NCBI RefSeq assembly: GCF_015840335.1
Contig: NZ_CP060395.1
Coordinates: 1,649,277-1,713,276, forward strand
DNA: 64,000 nt
Reading direction: 5' to 3'
From: Synechococcus sp. CBW1108
GTDB taxonomy: Bacteria > Cyanobacteriota > Cyanobacteriia > PCC-6307 > Cyanobiaceae
Part shown: one piece after another, positions 57,692-64,000 of the stretch
Numbering within the stretch: the first letter of the stretch is position 1
Layout of the letters: every line of letters begins with the position of its first letter
The notes under the pieces: model-generated
Told to the model about the DNA's origin: nothing
Databases searched by the model: none
The model's input: only the letters and a program-made list of their open reading frames with translations
Position numbers and translations under genes: made by a program

Positions 57692-59137
57692 TTGTGGCAG
57701 CGTCCTTTTCGCCCCTTGCCCCCCCCCGCTCCGGCATCGAAATTTGGACGCAACCGTGGCCCGCTGCCGAAACCGGGCTGGGTCGGTCGCGGTGAGCTGC
57801 GCCAAAAAGATCTGGTAAGCCGCTCCCGCCGGGCGGCCCGCTGGTTGCGGCCAGGCCTGGTGGTCAAGCGCTGGGTGTTGACCTCCGGCCTGGGGCTGCT
57901 GGTGGCATTGCTGGGTGCGGCGGTGTGGGCCGATCTCCAGCCCATTTATTGGATGCTCTCCAGCATCCAGTGGCTGCTGGCCCAGATCACCGGGGTGCTG
58001 CCCCGCAAGATCACCGGCCCCCTGGTGCTGCTGATTGGGGCGGTGCTGATCTGGCTGGGCCAAAGCCGTAGCTTTGGCTCGATCCAGCAGGCCCTGGCGC
58101 CGGAAAAGGACACCCTGCTGGTGGATGCCCTGCTCGCCCAGCGGCGCCTCAACAGGGGCCCAAATATCGTGGCGATCGGTGGCGGCACCGGGCTCTCCAC
58201 CCTGCTCAGTGGGCTGAAGCGCTACAGCAGCAATCTCACGGCCATAGTCACGGTGGCGGATGACGGCGGTAGCAGTGGGGTGCTGCGCCGGGAGCTGGGG
58301 GTGCAGCCCCCTGGCGATATCCGCAACTGCCTGGCAGCCCTGGCCAGGGAGGAGCCCCTGCTCACCCGACTGTTCCAATACCGCTTCAAGGCAGGCAGTG
58401 GCCTGGAGGGTCACAGTTTTGGCAACCTTTTTCTTTCGGCCCTTACGGCCATCACCGGCAACCTGGAATCGGCGATCACGGCTAGCAGCCGGGTGTTGGC
58501 AGTGCAGGGTCAGGTGGTGCCAGCCACCAATGCGGATGTGCGCCTCTGGGCGGAGCTCGAAAACGGGGAACGCATTGAAGGGGAATCCAAGATCGGCAAT
58601 GCCACCAGTCCGATCGTGCGGCTGGGCTGCACGCCGGCTCGCCCCCCCGCCCTGCCCAGGGCCCTGGAGGCGATCGCCCATGCCGATCTGATTGTGCTGG
58701 GTCCTGGCAGTCTCTACACCTCGCTCCTGCCCAACCTGCTGGTGCCCGAACTGGTGGAGGCGATCCGCAGGAGCAAGGCGCCCCGCCTTTACATCTGCAA
58801 TCTGATGACCCAGCCGGGGGAAACCGATGGACTGGATGTGGAGGGCCATCTGCGGGCGATTGAGGCCCAGCTGGCCAGCCTGGGGGTGCAGGAGCGCCTA
58901 TTCAGCTCAGTGCTGGCCCAGGAGGATCTGGAGGATTCACCTCTTATCAATCACTACCGTCACCAGGGGGCCGAACCGGTGCTCTGCAACCTGCGCGAGC
59001 TGCGCCGCCATGGCTATGAGGTGATGCAGGCACCCCTGCAGGGAGCTAGGCCCACGGCCACCCTGCGCCACGATCCCCGCAGTGTGGCCCTAGCGGTGAT
59101 GAAATATTTTCGCAATCACCAGCGTGGGGCTCAGTAG
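57692..59137 (+). CDS. YvcK/gluconeogenesis factor family protein, membrane-anchored form
   Basis: The 481-aa protein has the YvcK/CofD-like core from about residue 150: [63 protein letters not shown] and [17 protein letters not shown]. Before it is a cyanobacterial-type extension with two membrane helices (about 62-82 and 100-125). YvcK binds UDP-sugars and affects carbon flux and cell-wall synthesis in other bacteria. GTG 57692 is the first start; TAGAGT 18 bases upstream could be a -10 box. Confidence 0.9.
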   Translation: MWQRPFRPLPPPAPASKFGRNRGPLPKPGWVGRGELRQKDLVSRSRRAARWLRPGLVVKRWVLTSGLGLLVALLGAAVWADLQPIYWMLSSIQWLLAQITGVLPRKITGPLVLLIGAVLIWLGQSRSFGSIQQALAPEKDTLLVDALLAQRRLNRGPNIVAIGGGTGLSTLLSGLKRYSSNLTAIVTVADDGGSSGVLRRELGVQPPGDIRNCLAALAREEPLLTRLFQYRFKAGSGLEGHSFGNLFLSALTAITGNLESAITASSRVLAVQGQVVPATNADVRLWAELENGERIEGESKIGNATSPIVRLGCTPARPPALPRALEAIAHADLIVLGPGSLYTSLLPNLLVPELVEAIRRSKAPRLYICNLMTQPGETDGLDVEGHLRAIEAQLASLGVQERLFSSVLAQEDLEDSPLINHYRHQGAEPVLCNLRELRRHGYEVMQAPLQGARPTATLRHDPRSVALAVMKYFRNHQRGAQ

Positions 59138-59703
59138 GCGTCCTGCAGCTCGTAGAAGTCGGGTTGAACGTAGTCCTTGCGCATGGGGTAGCCCTTCCAG
59201 TCTTCGGGCATCAGCAGTCGCTTGGGGTGGGGGTGACCTGCGTAATTGATCCCGAACATGTCAAAGGTTTCCCGCTCCTGCCAGTCAGCTCCCCGAAACT
59301 GGCCATAGAGGGTGGGGATGGTGAGATCGCCATCCCGGGCCAGGAACACCTTGATCCGCACTTCCGCGGGGGGCTGATCGGCCGGCACCTCTCCGGCCGG
59401 GCTTCGATCGGCCAACTCTGCCAGCTTTACCAGATTGTAAAAACTGACCAGCCGCCCCCCGGGGCCCTCGTCATAGCCCCCCTGGCACTGCAGATAGTCG
59501 AAGCCCTGGGTTTTGAGGGCCGTGGCGATTAGGGGCAGAAAGGCCGCTTCAACACCGATCATCTCTATCCCCAGGTGGTCTTTACCCAGGGGGCCATGGT
59601 CGAAGCCCTGACTGGTCAGCCAGCTGCCCACGGGGCCAGGTTCTGGGCCGGTCTCTAGGGCCAGGCTTTCGGCGGGGGCGTTGGTAGGGATTTCTTCTGG
59701 CAT
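59131..59703 (-). CDS. ndhJ: NAD(P)H-quinone oxidoreductase subunit J
   Basis: This 190-aa peripheral-arm subunit of NDH-1 has the 30-kDa subunit signature [35 protein letters not shown] near the C-terminus. NDH-1 carries out respiratory and cyclic electron flow and CO2 uptake at the thylakoid. Last gene of the ndhC-ndhK-ndhJ operon; overlaps the yvcK-like gene tail to tail by seven bases. Confidence 0.96.
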   Translation of the reverse strand: MPEEIPTNAPAESLALETGPEPGPVGSWLTSQGFDHGPLGKDHLGIEMIGVEAAFLPLIATALKTQGFDYLQCQGGYDEGPGGRLVSFYNLVKLAELADRSPAGEVPADQPPAEVRIKVFLARDGDLTIPTLYGQFRGADWQERETFDMFGINYAGHPHPKRLLMPEDWKGYPMRKDYVQPDFYELQDAY

Positions 59704-59718
59704 GGCTGCAGGGGGGGC

Positions 59719-60441
59719 TCAGGATTCGGCTTTGGCGGGAATCGCGGCAGCTGGGGCGGCCAGGGGCAGGGCGCTGGCGGCGGCCAGGGCCTGCTTCTGG
59801 GTTTGGGCCGAAAGGTATTGGCCGTTGACGATGGGCTGCACCGCCTTCATCTGGTGGCTCACAGTGCAATAGCGGTGGGTCTGCTGGAGATTCCCGCGTT
59901 CTGCCAAGGCCTCGTTACCCACCTTTTTGCGCAGCTTGATCACCGCATCGAAGATCGCCTCGGGGCGAGGCGGGCAGCCAGGCAGATAAAGGTCTACGGG
60001 GATCAGCTTGTCCACGCCGCGCACGGCGGTGGTGGAATCTGCCGAAAACATGCCTCCAGTGATAGTGCAGGCACCCATGGCGATCACGTATTTGGGCTCG
60101 GGCATCTGCTCGTAGAGCCGAACCAGGGCAGGGGCCATTTTCATTGTCACTGTGCCGGCGACGATCAGCAGGTCGGCTTGGCGCGGGCTGGAGCGCGGCA
60201 CCAGGCCGAAGCGATCGAAATCAAAGCGGGAGCCGATCAGGGCCGCAAACTCGATAAAGCAGCAAGCGGTGCCGTAGAGCAGGGGCCAAAGGCTGCTAAG
60301 GCGGGCCCAGTTGTGGATGTCATCGAGGGTCGTGAGAATGATGTTCTCAGAGAGCTCTGATGTAACCGTGGGGGCACCGAGAGGGCTGCAGCTGGCTGCC
60401 CGTAGGTCCTTGAGGGCGTCAATGGAGAGGGTTTCTTTCAT
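59719..60441 (-). CDS. ndhK: NAD(P)H-quinone oxidoreductase subunit K
   Basis: This 240-aa subunit holds the N2 [4Fe-4S] cluster. Conserved cysteines are in [22 protein letters not shown] and [12 protein letters not shown]. The N-terminal [18 protein letters not shown] block is usual for cyanobacteria. The alanine-rich C-terminal 40 residues are variable. ATG 60441, three bases after the ndhC stop; 15 bases before ndhJ. Confidence 0.97.
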   Translation of the reverse strand: MKETLSIDALKDLRAASCSPLGAPTVTSELSENIILTTLDDIHNWARLSSLWPLLYGTACCFIEFAALIGSRFDFDRFGLVPRSSPRQADLLIVAGTVTMKMAPALVRLYEQMPEPKYVIAMGACTITGGMFSADSTTAVRGVDKLIPVDLYLPGCPPRPEAIFDAVIKLRKKVGNEALAERGNLQQTHRYCTVSHQMKAVQPIVNGQYLSAQTQKQALAAASALPLAAPAAAIPAKAES

Positions 60442-60444
60442 GGG

Positions 60445-60807
60445 TCAGCTCCACTCGAGGGCACCCTTGCGCCAGGCGTAAGCCAGGGCAAGCACAAGGA
60501 TGGAAATGAATACAAGGGCCTCAATGAAGGCCAGCAACCCAAGCCGGTGGAAAGCCACTGCCCAGGGGTAGAGGAAAACTGTCTCCACGTCGAAGATCAC
60601 GAAGACCAGAGCAAACATGTAGTAGCGAATGTTGAACTGAATCCAGGCGCCGCCTATCGGCTCCATGCCGGATTCGTAGGTCAACTCCCGCTCGCCCATG
60701 CGACTGCTGGGCGACAGCAACTTGTTTGCCACCAATGCCAGCACAGGCACGGCCGCTGCGATCAGCAGGAAACCGAGAAAGGCGTCGTAGCCCGAGAGCA
60801 CGAACAT
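60445..60807 (-). CDS. ndhC: NAD(P)H-quinone oxidoreductase subunit 3
   Basis: This 120-aa membrane subunit of NDH-1 has three helices and the conserved loop [24 protein letters not shown], then [15 protein letters not shown]. First gene of ndhC-ndhK-ndhJ, divergent from rubA with a 109-base shared promoter region. Confidence 0.96.
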   Translation of the reverse strand: MFVLSGYDAFLGFLLIAAAVPVLALVANKLLSPSSRMGERELTYESGMEPIGGAWIQFNIRYYMFALVFVIFDVETVFLYPWAVAFHRLGLLAFIEALVFISILVLALAYAWRKGALEWS

Positions 60808-60886
60808 GCAACCAACTAGGACCTACCTGCAACCCAGTCTGCCACCCAGGGCCCGGTGGTGGCGGCATCGGCCCGACGGACGCCGA

Positions 60887-60892
60887 TAATCT
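60887..60892 (+). promoter_or_regulatory. Probable -10 box for rubA
   Basis: TAATCT lies 24 bases before the rubA ATG in the short region shared with divergent ndhC. It fits the TANNNT pattern of cyanobacterial sigma-70 promoters. No convincing -35 box is seen. Confidence 0.35.
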
Positions 60893-60916
60893 GACACCAG
60901 CGCTCGAGGCCCATCG

Positions 60917-61327
60917 ATGAGTTCCACCGATACACCGGAGCCAACAGCTACACCCGAGCCGACCGCCCAAAGTCCTGGCCCCGAGTCTGGCTCAGCAGTT
61001 GGGGAGGTCGATCCGGCCGACCACCGCTTCGAATGCCGCAGCTGCGGGTTTGTCTACGACCCGGCCGAGGGGGTGCGCAAGCTGGCCATCGAACCCGGCA
61101 CCCCCTTTGTGGAGCTTGATCCGCTCAGCTTCCGGTGCCCGGTGTGTCGCAGTCGGGTGGGAGCCTTCAAGGACATCGGCCCCCGCAACAAGCCCAGCGG
61201 CTTCGAGGAGAATCTCAACTTCGGCCTGGGGGTCAACCGCCTGACTCCCGGTCAGAAGAATGTGCTGATTTTCGGCGGCTTCGCCCTGGCCTTCGCCTTT
61301 TTCCTCTCCCTCTATTCCCTGCGCTGA
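60917..61327 (+). CDS. rubA: Membrane-anchored rubredoxin RubA
   Basis: The 136-aa rubredoxin binds one iron through C40, C43 (CRSCGFVYDP) and C74, C77 (CPVC). A Pro/Thr-rich N-terminal tail and a single C-terminal membrane helix (about 116-134) are as in cyanobacterial and plastid RubA. RubA is needed for photosystem assembly. Its stop overlaps the ycf48 start (TGATG), placing it in the conserved rubA-ycf48-psbEFLJ cluster. Confidence 0.96.
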   Translation: MSSTDTPEPTATPEPTAQSPGPESGSAVGEVDPADHRFECRSCGFVYDPAEGVRKLAIEPGTPFVELDPLSFRCPVCRSRVGAFKDIGPRNKPSGFEENLNFGLGVNRLTPGQKNVLIFGGFALAFAFFLSLYSLR

Positions 61328-62349
61328 TGACTGGCTCTCCCCTGCTCCGCCCGCTTGGGACTCTGTTGCGGCCCCTCCTGGGTTTGCTCTTGGTGATCGG
61401 GCTTGGCTTCGGCCTTTCCGGCTGTGTGACCACCGGCTTGCCCATGGCGGCTACCAGCCCCTGGCAGCCGGTGGCCCTGGCCACCAAGGCCAACCCCCTC
61501 GATGTGGCATTCACCGATACCAGCCATGGCTTTTTGGTGGGCAGCAACCGGCTGATCCTCGAAACCAACGACGGCGGGGCCAGCTGGGCCGAGCGAGCCC
61601 TGGATCTGCCGGAGGAGGAGAACTTTCGTTTAATCAGCATCGACTTCCGTGGTGAGGAGGGCTGGATTGCCGGCCAGCCCGGGCTGTTGCTGCACACCAC
61701 AGACGGGGGCCAGAACTGGAGCCGCCTGTTCCTTGACACCAAGCTGCCCGGCGAGCCGTACCTCATCACGGCCCTCGGGCCCAACCAGGCCGAGCTGGCC
61801 ACCAACGTGGGGGCCATCTACGAAACCCGCGATGGCGGCACCAACTGGCAGGCCGAGGTGGAGGACGCCGCTGGAGCCGTGCGGGAGCTGCGCCGCTTTA
61901 ACGACGGCCGTTACGTGAGCGTCAGCAGCTTGGGCAATTTCTTCTCCACCTGGGACCCCGGCCAGGGCACCTGGCAACCCCATCAACGGATCAGCAGCCA
62001 GCGGCTCCAGTCGATGGGCTTCCAGCCCGATGGCTCCCTCTGGATGCTGGCCCGGGGCGCCCAGATCCGCTTCAACCCTCCTGGCGGCAACGTGGAGGAG
62101 TGGGGTAAGGCCGTGATCCCGATCACCAATGGCTTCGGTTATCTCGATATGGCCTGGGCCCCCGATGGTTCAATCTGGACCGGTGGCGGCAGCAGCACCC
62201 TGCTGGTGTCAGCCGACGGCGGCAAGAGCTGGCAGAAGGATCCGGTGGGGGCCCAGCAGCCTTCCAACTTCACCCGGATCAGCTTTGGCGCCGATGGCAA
62301 GGGCTTCGTGCTGGGTGAGCGGGGCTCCTTGTTGCGCTGGGTGGGCTGA
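61327..62349 (+). CDS. ycf48: Photosystem II assembly factor Ycf48/HCF136
   Basis: The 340-aa lipoprotein begins with a signal peptide ending in lipobox LSGC (C33). It is followed by a seven-bladed beta-propeller, visible as repeated TNDGGASW, TTDGGQNW, TRDGGTNW and SADGGKSW blade motifs. It is a lumenal chaperone that helps insert D1 during PSII assembly and repair. ATG 61327. Confidence 0.96.
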   Translation: MTGSPLLRPLGTLLRPLLGLLLVIGLGFGLSGCVTTGLPMAATSPWQPVALATKANPLDVAFTDTSHGFLVGSNRLILETNDGGASWAERALDLPEEENFRLISIDFRGEEGWIAGQPGLLLHTTDGGQNWSRLFLDTKLPGEPYLITALGPNQAELATNVGAIYETRDGGTNWQAEVEDAAGAVRELRRFNDGRYVSVSSLGNFFSTWDPGQGTWQPHQRISSQRLQSMGFQPDGSLWMLARGAQIRFNPPGGNVEEWGKAVIPITNGFGYLDMAWAPDGSIWTGGGSSTLLVSADGGKSWQKDPVGAQQPSNFTRISFGADGKGFVLGERGSLLRWVG

Positions 62350-62432
62350 CCCCTGACCCTCACCTCTGAGCTCGGCCGCCAACTTCTGTAACCAAGCGCC
62401 CCTGTCACTCCCTCCAGCCGGCTCCACACCCC

Positions 62433-62438
62433 TAGGAT
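62433..62438 (+). promoter_or_regulatory. Possible -10 box for psbEFLJ
   Basis: TAGGAT lies 23 bases before the psbE ATG within a 111-base gap after ycf48. The same CTAGG(N)T style of hexamer precedes several other genes in the window. No clear -35 box. Confidence 0.35.
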
Positions 62439-62460
62439 CAATTCGCTGAACGCTTCCGCT

Positions 62461-62709
62461 ATGGCTGCCGGCTCAACTGGAGAACGCCCGTTCTTCGAGA
62501 TCATTACGAGCATTCGCTACTGGGTGATCCATGCGGTCACCCTGCCCGCCATCTTCCTGGCTGGCTTCATGTTTGTGTCCACGGGCCTGGCCTACGACGC
62601 CTTCGGAACGCCCCGCCCTGATGCCTACTTCCAGGCCCAGGAGAGCAAGGCTCCTGTGGTCAGCCAGCGCTATGAGGGCAAAAGTCAGCTTGACCTGAGG
62701 TTGAAATAG
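62461..62709 (+). CDS. psbE: Cytochrome b559 alpha subunit
   Basis: The 82-aa PSII subunit has one membrane helix and heme ligand H24 (RYWVIHAVT). The C-terminal lumenal domain is normal ([12 protein letters not shown]). With PsbF it forms cytochrome b559, essential for PSII assembly. Operon psbE-psbF-psbL-psbJ, three-base gap to psbF. Confidence 0.98.
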   Translation: MAAGSTGERPFFEIITSIRYWVIHAVTLPAIFLAGFMFVSTGLAYDAFGTPRPDAYFQAQESKAPVVSQRYEGKSQLDLRLK

Positions 62710-62712
62710 GCC

Positions 62713-62850
62713 ATGACCCAGACCCCTGCCCCCACAACGCCCCGCAACTATCCGATCTTCACGGTCCGCTGGTTGTCGATCCATGCCCTCGGGGTGCCCA
62801 CGGTGTTTTTCCTGGGAGCCCTTGCGGCCATGCAGTTTGTTCGCCGCTGA
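62713..62850 (+). CDS. psbF: Cytochrome b559 beta subunit
   Basis: The 45-aa subunit reads [14 protein letters not shown], then [20 protein letters not shown], with heme ligand H24 and a short C-terminus ending FVRR. Stop TGA 62848-62850. It pairs with PsbE. Confidence 0.98.
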   Translation: MTQTPAPTTPRNYPIFTVRWLSIHALGVPTVFFLGALAAMQFVRR

Positions 62851-62884
62851 CGTTCGCCGTTGAGCCGGTCCATCCCCTCCAGCC

Positions 62885-63004
62885 ATGCAACGCTCCCCCA
62901 ACCCCAATAACCTGCCGGTCGAACTAAACCGCACCAGCCTTTTTCTCGGCCTGCTCTTCGTGTTCACGATCGGCATTCTTTTCTCGAGCTATTTCTTCAA
63001 TTAA
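62885..63004 (+). CDS. psbL: Photosystem II protein L
   Basis: The 39-aa single-helix subunit starts [19 protein letters not shown] and ends FSSYFFN, the usual PsbL length and sequence. It lies at the PSII dimer interface and protects Q_A. 34-base gap after psbF. Confidence 0.97.
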   Translation: MQRSPNPNNLPVELNRTSLFLGLLFVFTIGILFSSYFFN

Positions 63005-63033
63005 TCCCTGTTCAAGTCACCAGGAGCGCCCCA

Positions 63034-63234
63034 ATGAGCGGCAAGAAGTCCAACCTGCCTGACGGCCGGATTCCAGATCGCCTTCCCGATGGTCGCCCGG
63101 CAGTGGCCTGGCGCTCCCGCTGGACCGAAGGGGTGCTACCCCTCTGGCTCGTTGCCACCGCGGGTGGAATGGCTGTGATTTTTGTGGTGGGATTGTTCTT
63201 CTACGGCGCCTACGTGGGAGTGGGTTCGGCCTGA
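63034..63234 (+). CDS. psbJ: Photosystem II protein J
   Basis: The 66-aa subunit has the conserved C-terminal helix [21 protein letters not shown] and ends [10 protein letters not shown]. The hydrophilic N-terminal extension ([20 protein letters not shown]) is typical for picocyanobacteria. Last gene of the psb operon; an AGGAGC ribosome site precedes its ATG. Confidence 0.97.
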   Translation: MSGKKSNLPDGRIPDRLPDGRPAVAWRSRWTEGVLPLWLVATAGGMAVIFVVGLFFYGAYVGVGSA

Positions 63235-63283
63235 GTCTTCCCTGACGGCTTGGTCCGTGCTCCCTGCTTGAATCCTTAAGCCG

Positions 63284-63961
63284 TTGCCCAAGAAGCGCCA
63301 GCTGCTCAACAACCCCTTTCTGGCCACTCTGACTGGGGTTCTGCTGAATGGCTATGGCGAATTGGTACGTCGCACCTCCAGGATTAGGATCCAAGCCGAT
63401 CCAGAGGTCGACCGCCTGTTGCATGAAGCAAATGCACCGATTATTTATGCAATCTGGCACTGCCACGTTTTCTTCTTGCCGCTCGTGCGTCTCTATGCAC
63501 GCAAGCCGATTTCCGTTCTTCTAAGTTCCCATCGAGATGCCCAAATCGTCGGGGTAGCTGCCCGAATGCGTGGTCTTGAACTGGTGGAAGGCTCCTCCAC
63601 CCGTGGCGGCACCCGCGCCTATCGCCAGTTGCTAGCCCTCCTGCGGGGGGGGGATTCGGTGTGCATTACCCCCGATGGTCCCAAGGGACCTGCCTTGAAG
63701 TTGAAAGCAGGCATTGTTCACCTTGCTCAGAAATCTGGTTGTGCTGTGGTTCCTGTGGCTGCGGCCTGCACGCGGATGCGCAGGATAAAAACCTGGGACC
63801 AAACCCTTCTACCCCTGCCCTTTGGACGTTGCGTGTTGGAGCTGGGCCCTCCGATCTACATCAGTCCTGAGAGCCCTCTGGATGATCAGCTGGCCCAGTT
63901 GGCTGCTGCTCTCAATGACACGGTCCACCGTGCGTCCGGAAACCTCCTCTCGTCGGCTTGA
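63284..63961 (+). CDS. DUF374 lysophospholipid acyltransferase-family protein
   Basis: The 225-aa protein has the DUF374/LPLAT pattern: IYAIWHCHVFFLPLVRLY, LLSSHRDAQIVG, VEGSSTRGGTRAYRQLL, CITPDGPKGPALKLKAGI, and VPVAAACTR. It probably adds an acyl chain to a glycolipid such as a lipid A-like molecule. The start is TTG 63284, as no ATG is near. Base composition is visibly less GC-rich than psb and ycf48, especially 63390-63560. Confidence 0.88.
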   Translation: MPKKRQLLNNPFLATLTGVLLNGYGELVRRTSRIRIQADPEVDRLLHEANAPIIYAIWHCHVFFLPLVRLYARKPISVLLSSHRDAQIVGVAARMRGLELVEGSSTRGGTRAYRQLLALLRGGDSVCITPDGPKGPALKLKAGIVHLAQKSGCAVVPVAAACTRMRRIKTWDQTLLPLPFGRCVLELGPPIYISPESPLDDQLAQLAAALNDTVHRASGNLLSSA

Positions 63962-64000
63962 GCGCGCCGCAGCTGTGAAGGGCAGTGCCCTGCTTTTGCT
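63915..64000 (+). CDS. Possible start of an overlapping downstream gene (partial)
   Basis: ATG 63915 opens a frame inside the end of the DUF374 gene that continues to the window edge (28 residues, MTRSTVRPETSSRRLERAAA). It may be the N-terminus of the next gene, or a chance frame. No decisive ribosome site is seen. Confidence 0.25.
   Translation, partial: MTRSTVRPETSSRRLERAAAVKGSALLL

Overview
The window is high-GC chromosomal DNA from a picocyanobacterium, probably of the freshwater/brackish Synechococcus-Cyanobium type. Support comes from the photosynthesis genes psbE-psbF-psbL-psbJ directly behind rubA-ycf48, a divergent ndhC-ndhK-ndhJ operon, chlD, a bilin-producing heme oxygenase, and phosphoketolase with glycogen phosphorylase. 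Genus-level placement is inference from gene content and base composition; no 16S gene is present.

Positions 1-8533 look like the right end of a genomic island. It carries a P63C-domain protein, an orphan hypothetical, a phage-type recombination module (RAD52-family annealing protein plus Gp157-family protein), a SLOG/DUF2493 protein and two convergent Fic-domain enzymes, each preceded by a striking array of short repeats. It stops at a 47-base 3' fragment of a tRNA-Arg(CCT) gene (8487-8533), the usual scar of tRNA-targeted integration. The complete tRNA and any integrase would lie left of base 1.

From 8567 onward the content is core-like. 8.6-15.0 kb: a cytochrome b561-like protein, two small cyanobacterial proteins, and a translationally coupled xfp-glgP pair. 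15.1-25.5 kb: cation/proton antiporter, ICMT-like protein, alpha/beta hydrolase, glycolate oxidase subunits GlcE and GlcF separated by a DUF1537 sugar-acid kinase and an amino-acid permease, and isocitrate dehydrogenase. 25.5-26.2 kb: a Phd/VapC toxin-antitoxin pair. 26.3-31.7 kb: heme oxygenase, glycosyltransferase, PcrA helicase, CCA-adding enzyme. 31.8-41.5 kb: a surface-sugar block with all four KDO genes (kdsB, then kdsD-kdsA-kdsC), galE with a SelD fusion, and UDP-glucose dehydrogenase, UDP-xylose synthase and a UDP-glucuronate epimerase-like gene. 41.6-49.0 kb: hisS, lpxI, fabI-aguA-aguB-hisB, and a photolyase-like pair whose two domains are encoded as separate genes in reversed order. 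49.1-57.6 kb: a DegT aminotransferase, CPD photolyase, NUDIX, folK, FAH-family hydrolase, chlD and MlaD/MlaF-like lipid transport. 57.7-64.0 kb: YvcK-like factor, NDH-1 subunits, rubA, ycf48, psbEFLJ and a DUF374 acyltransferase.

The genes serve energy and carbon flow (NDH-1, PSII cytochrome b559, glycogen to phosphoketolase, glycolate oxidation, agmatine catabolism), pigment synthesis (chlD, ho1), envelope building (KDO, LpxI, UDP-sugars, MlaDF) and light-damage repair (photolyases). The best candidate for an undescribed system is the convergent Fic pair with its two unrelated symmetric repeat arrays at the island boundary.
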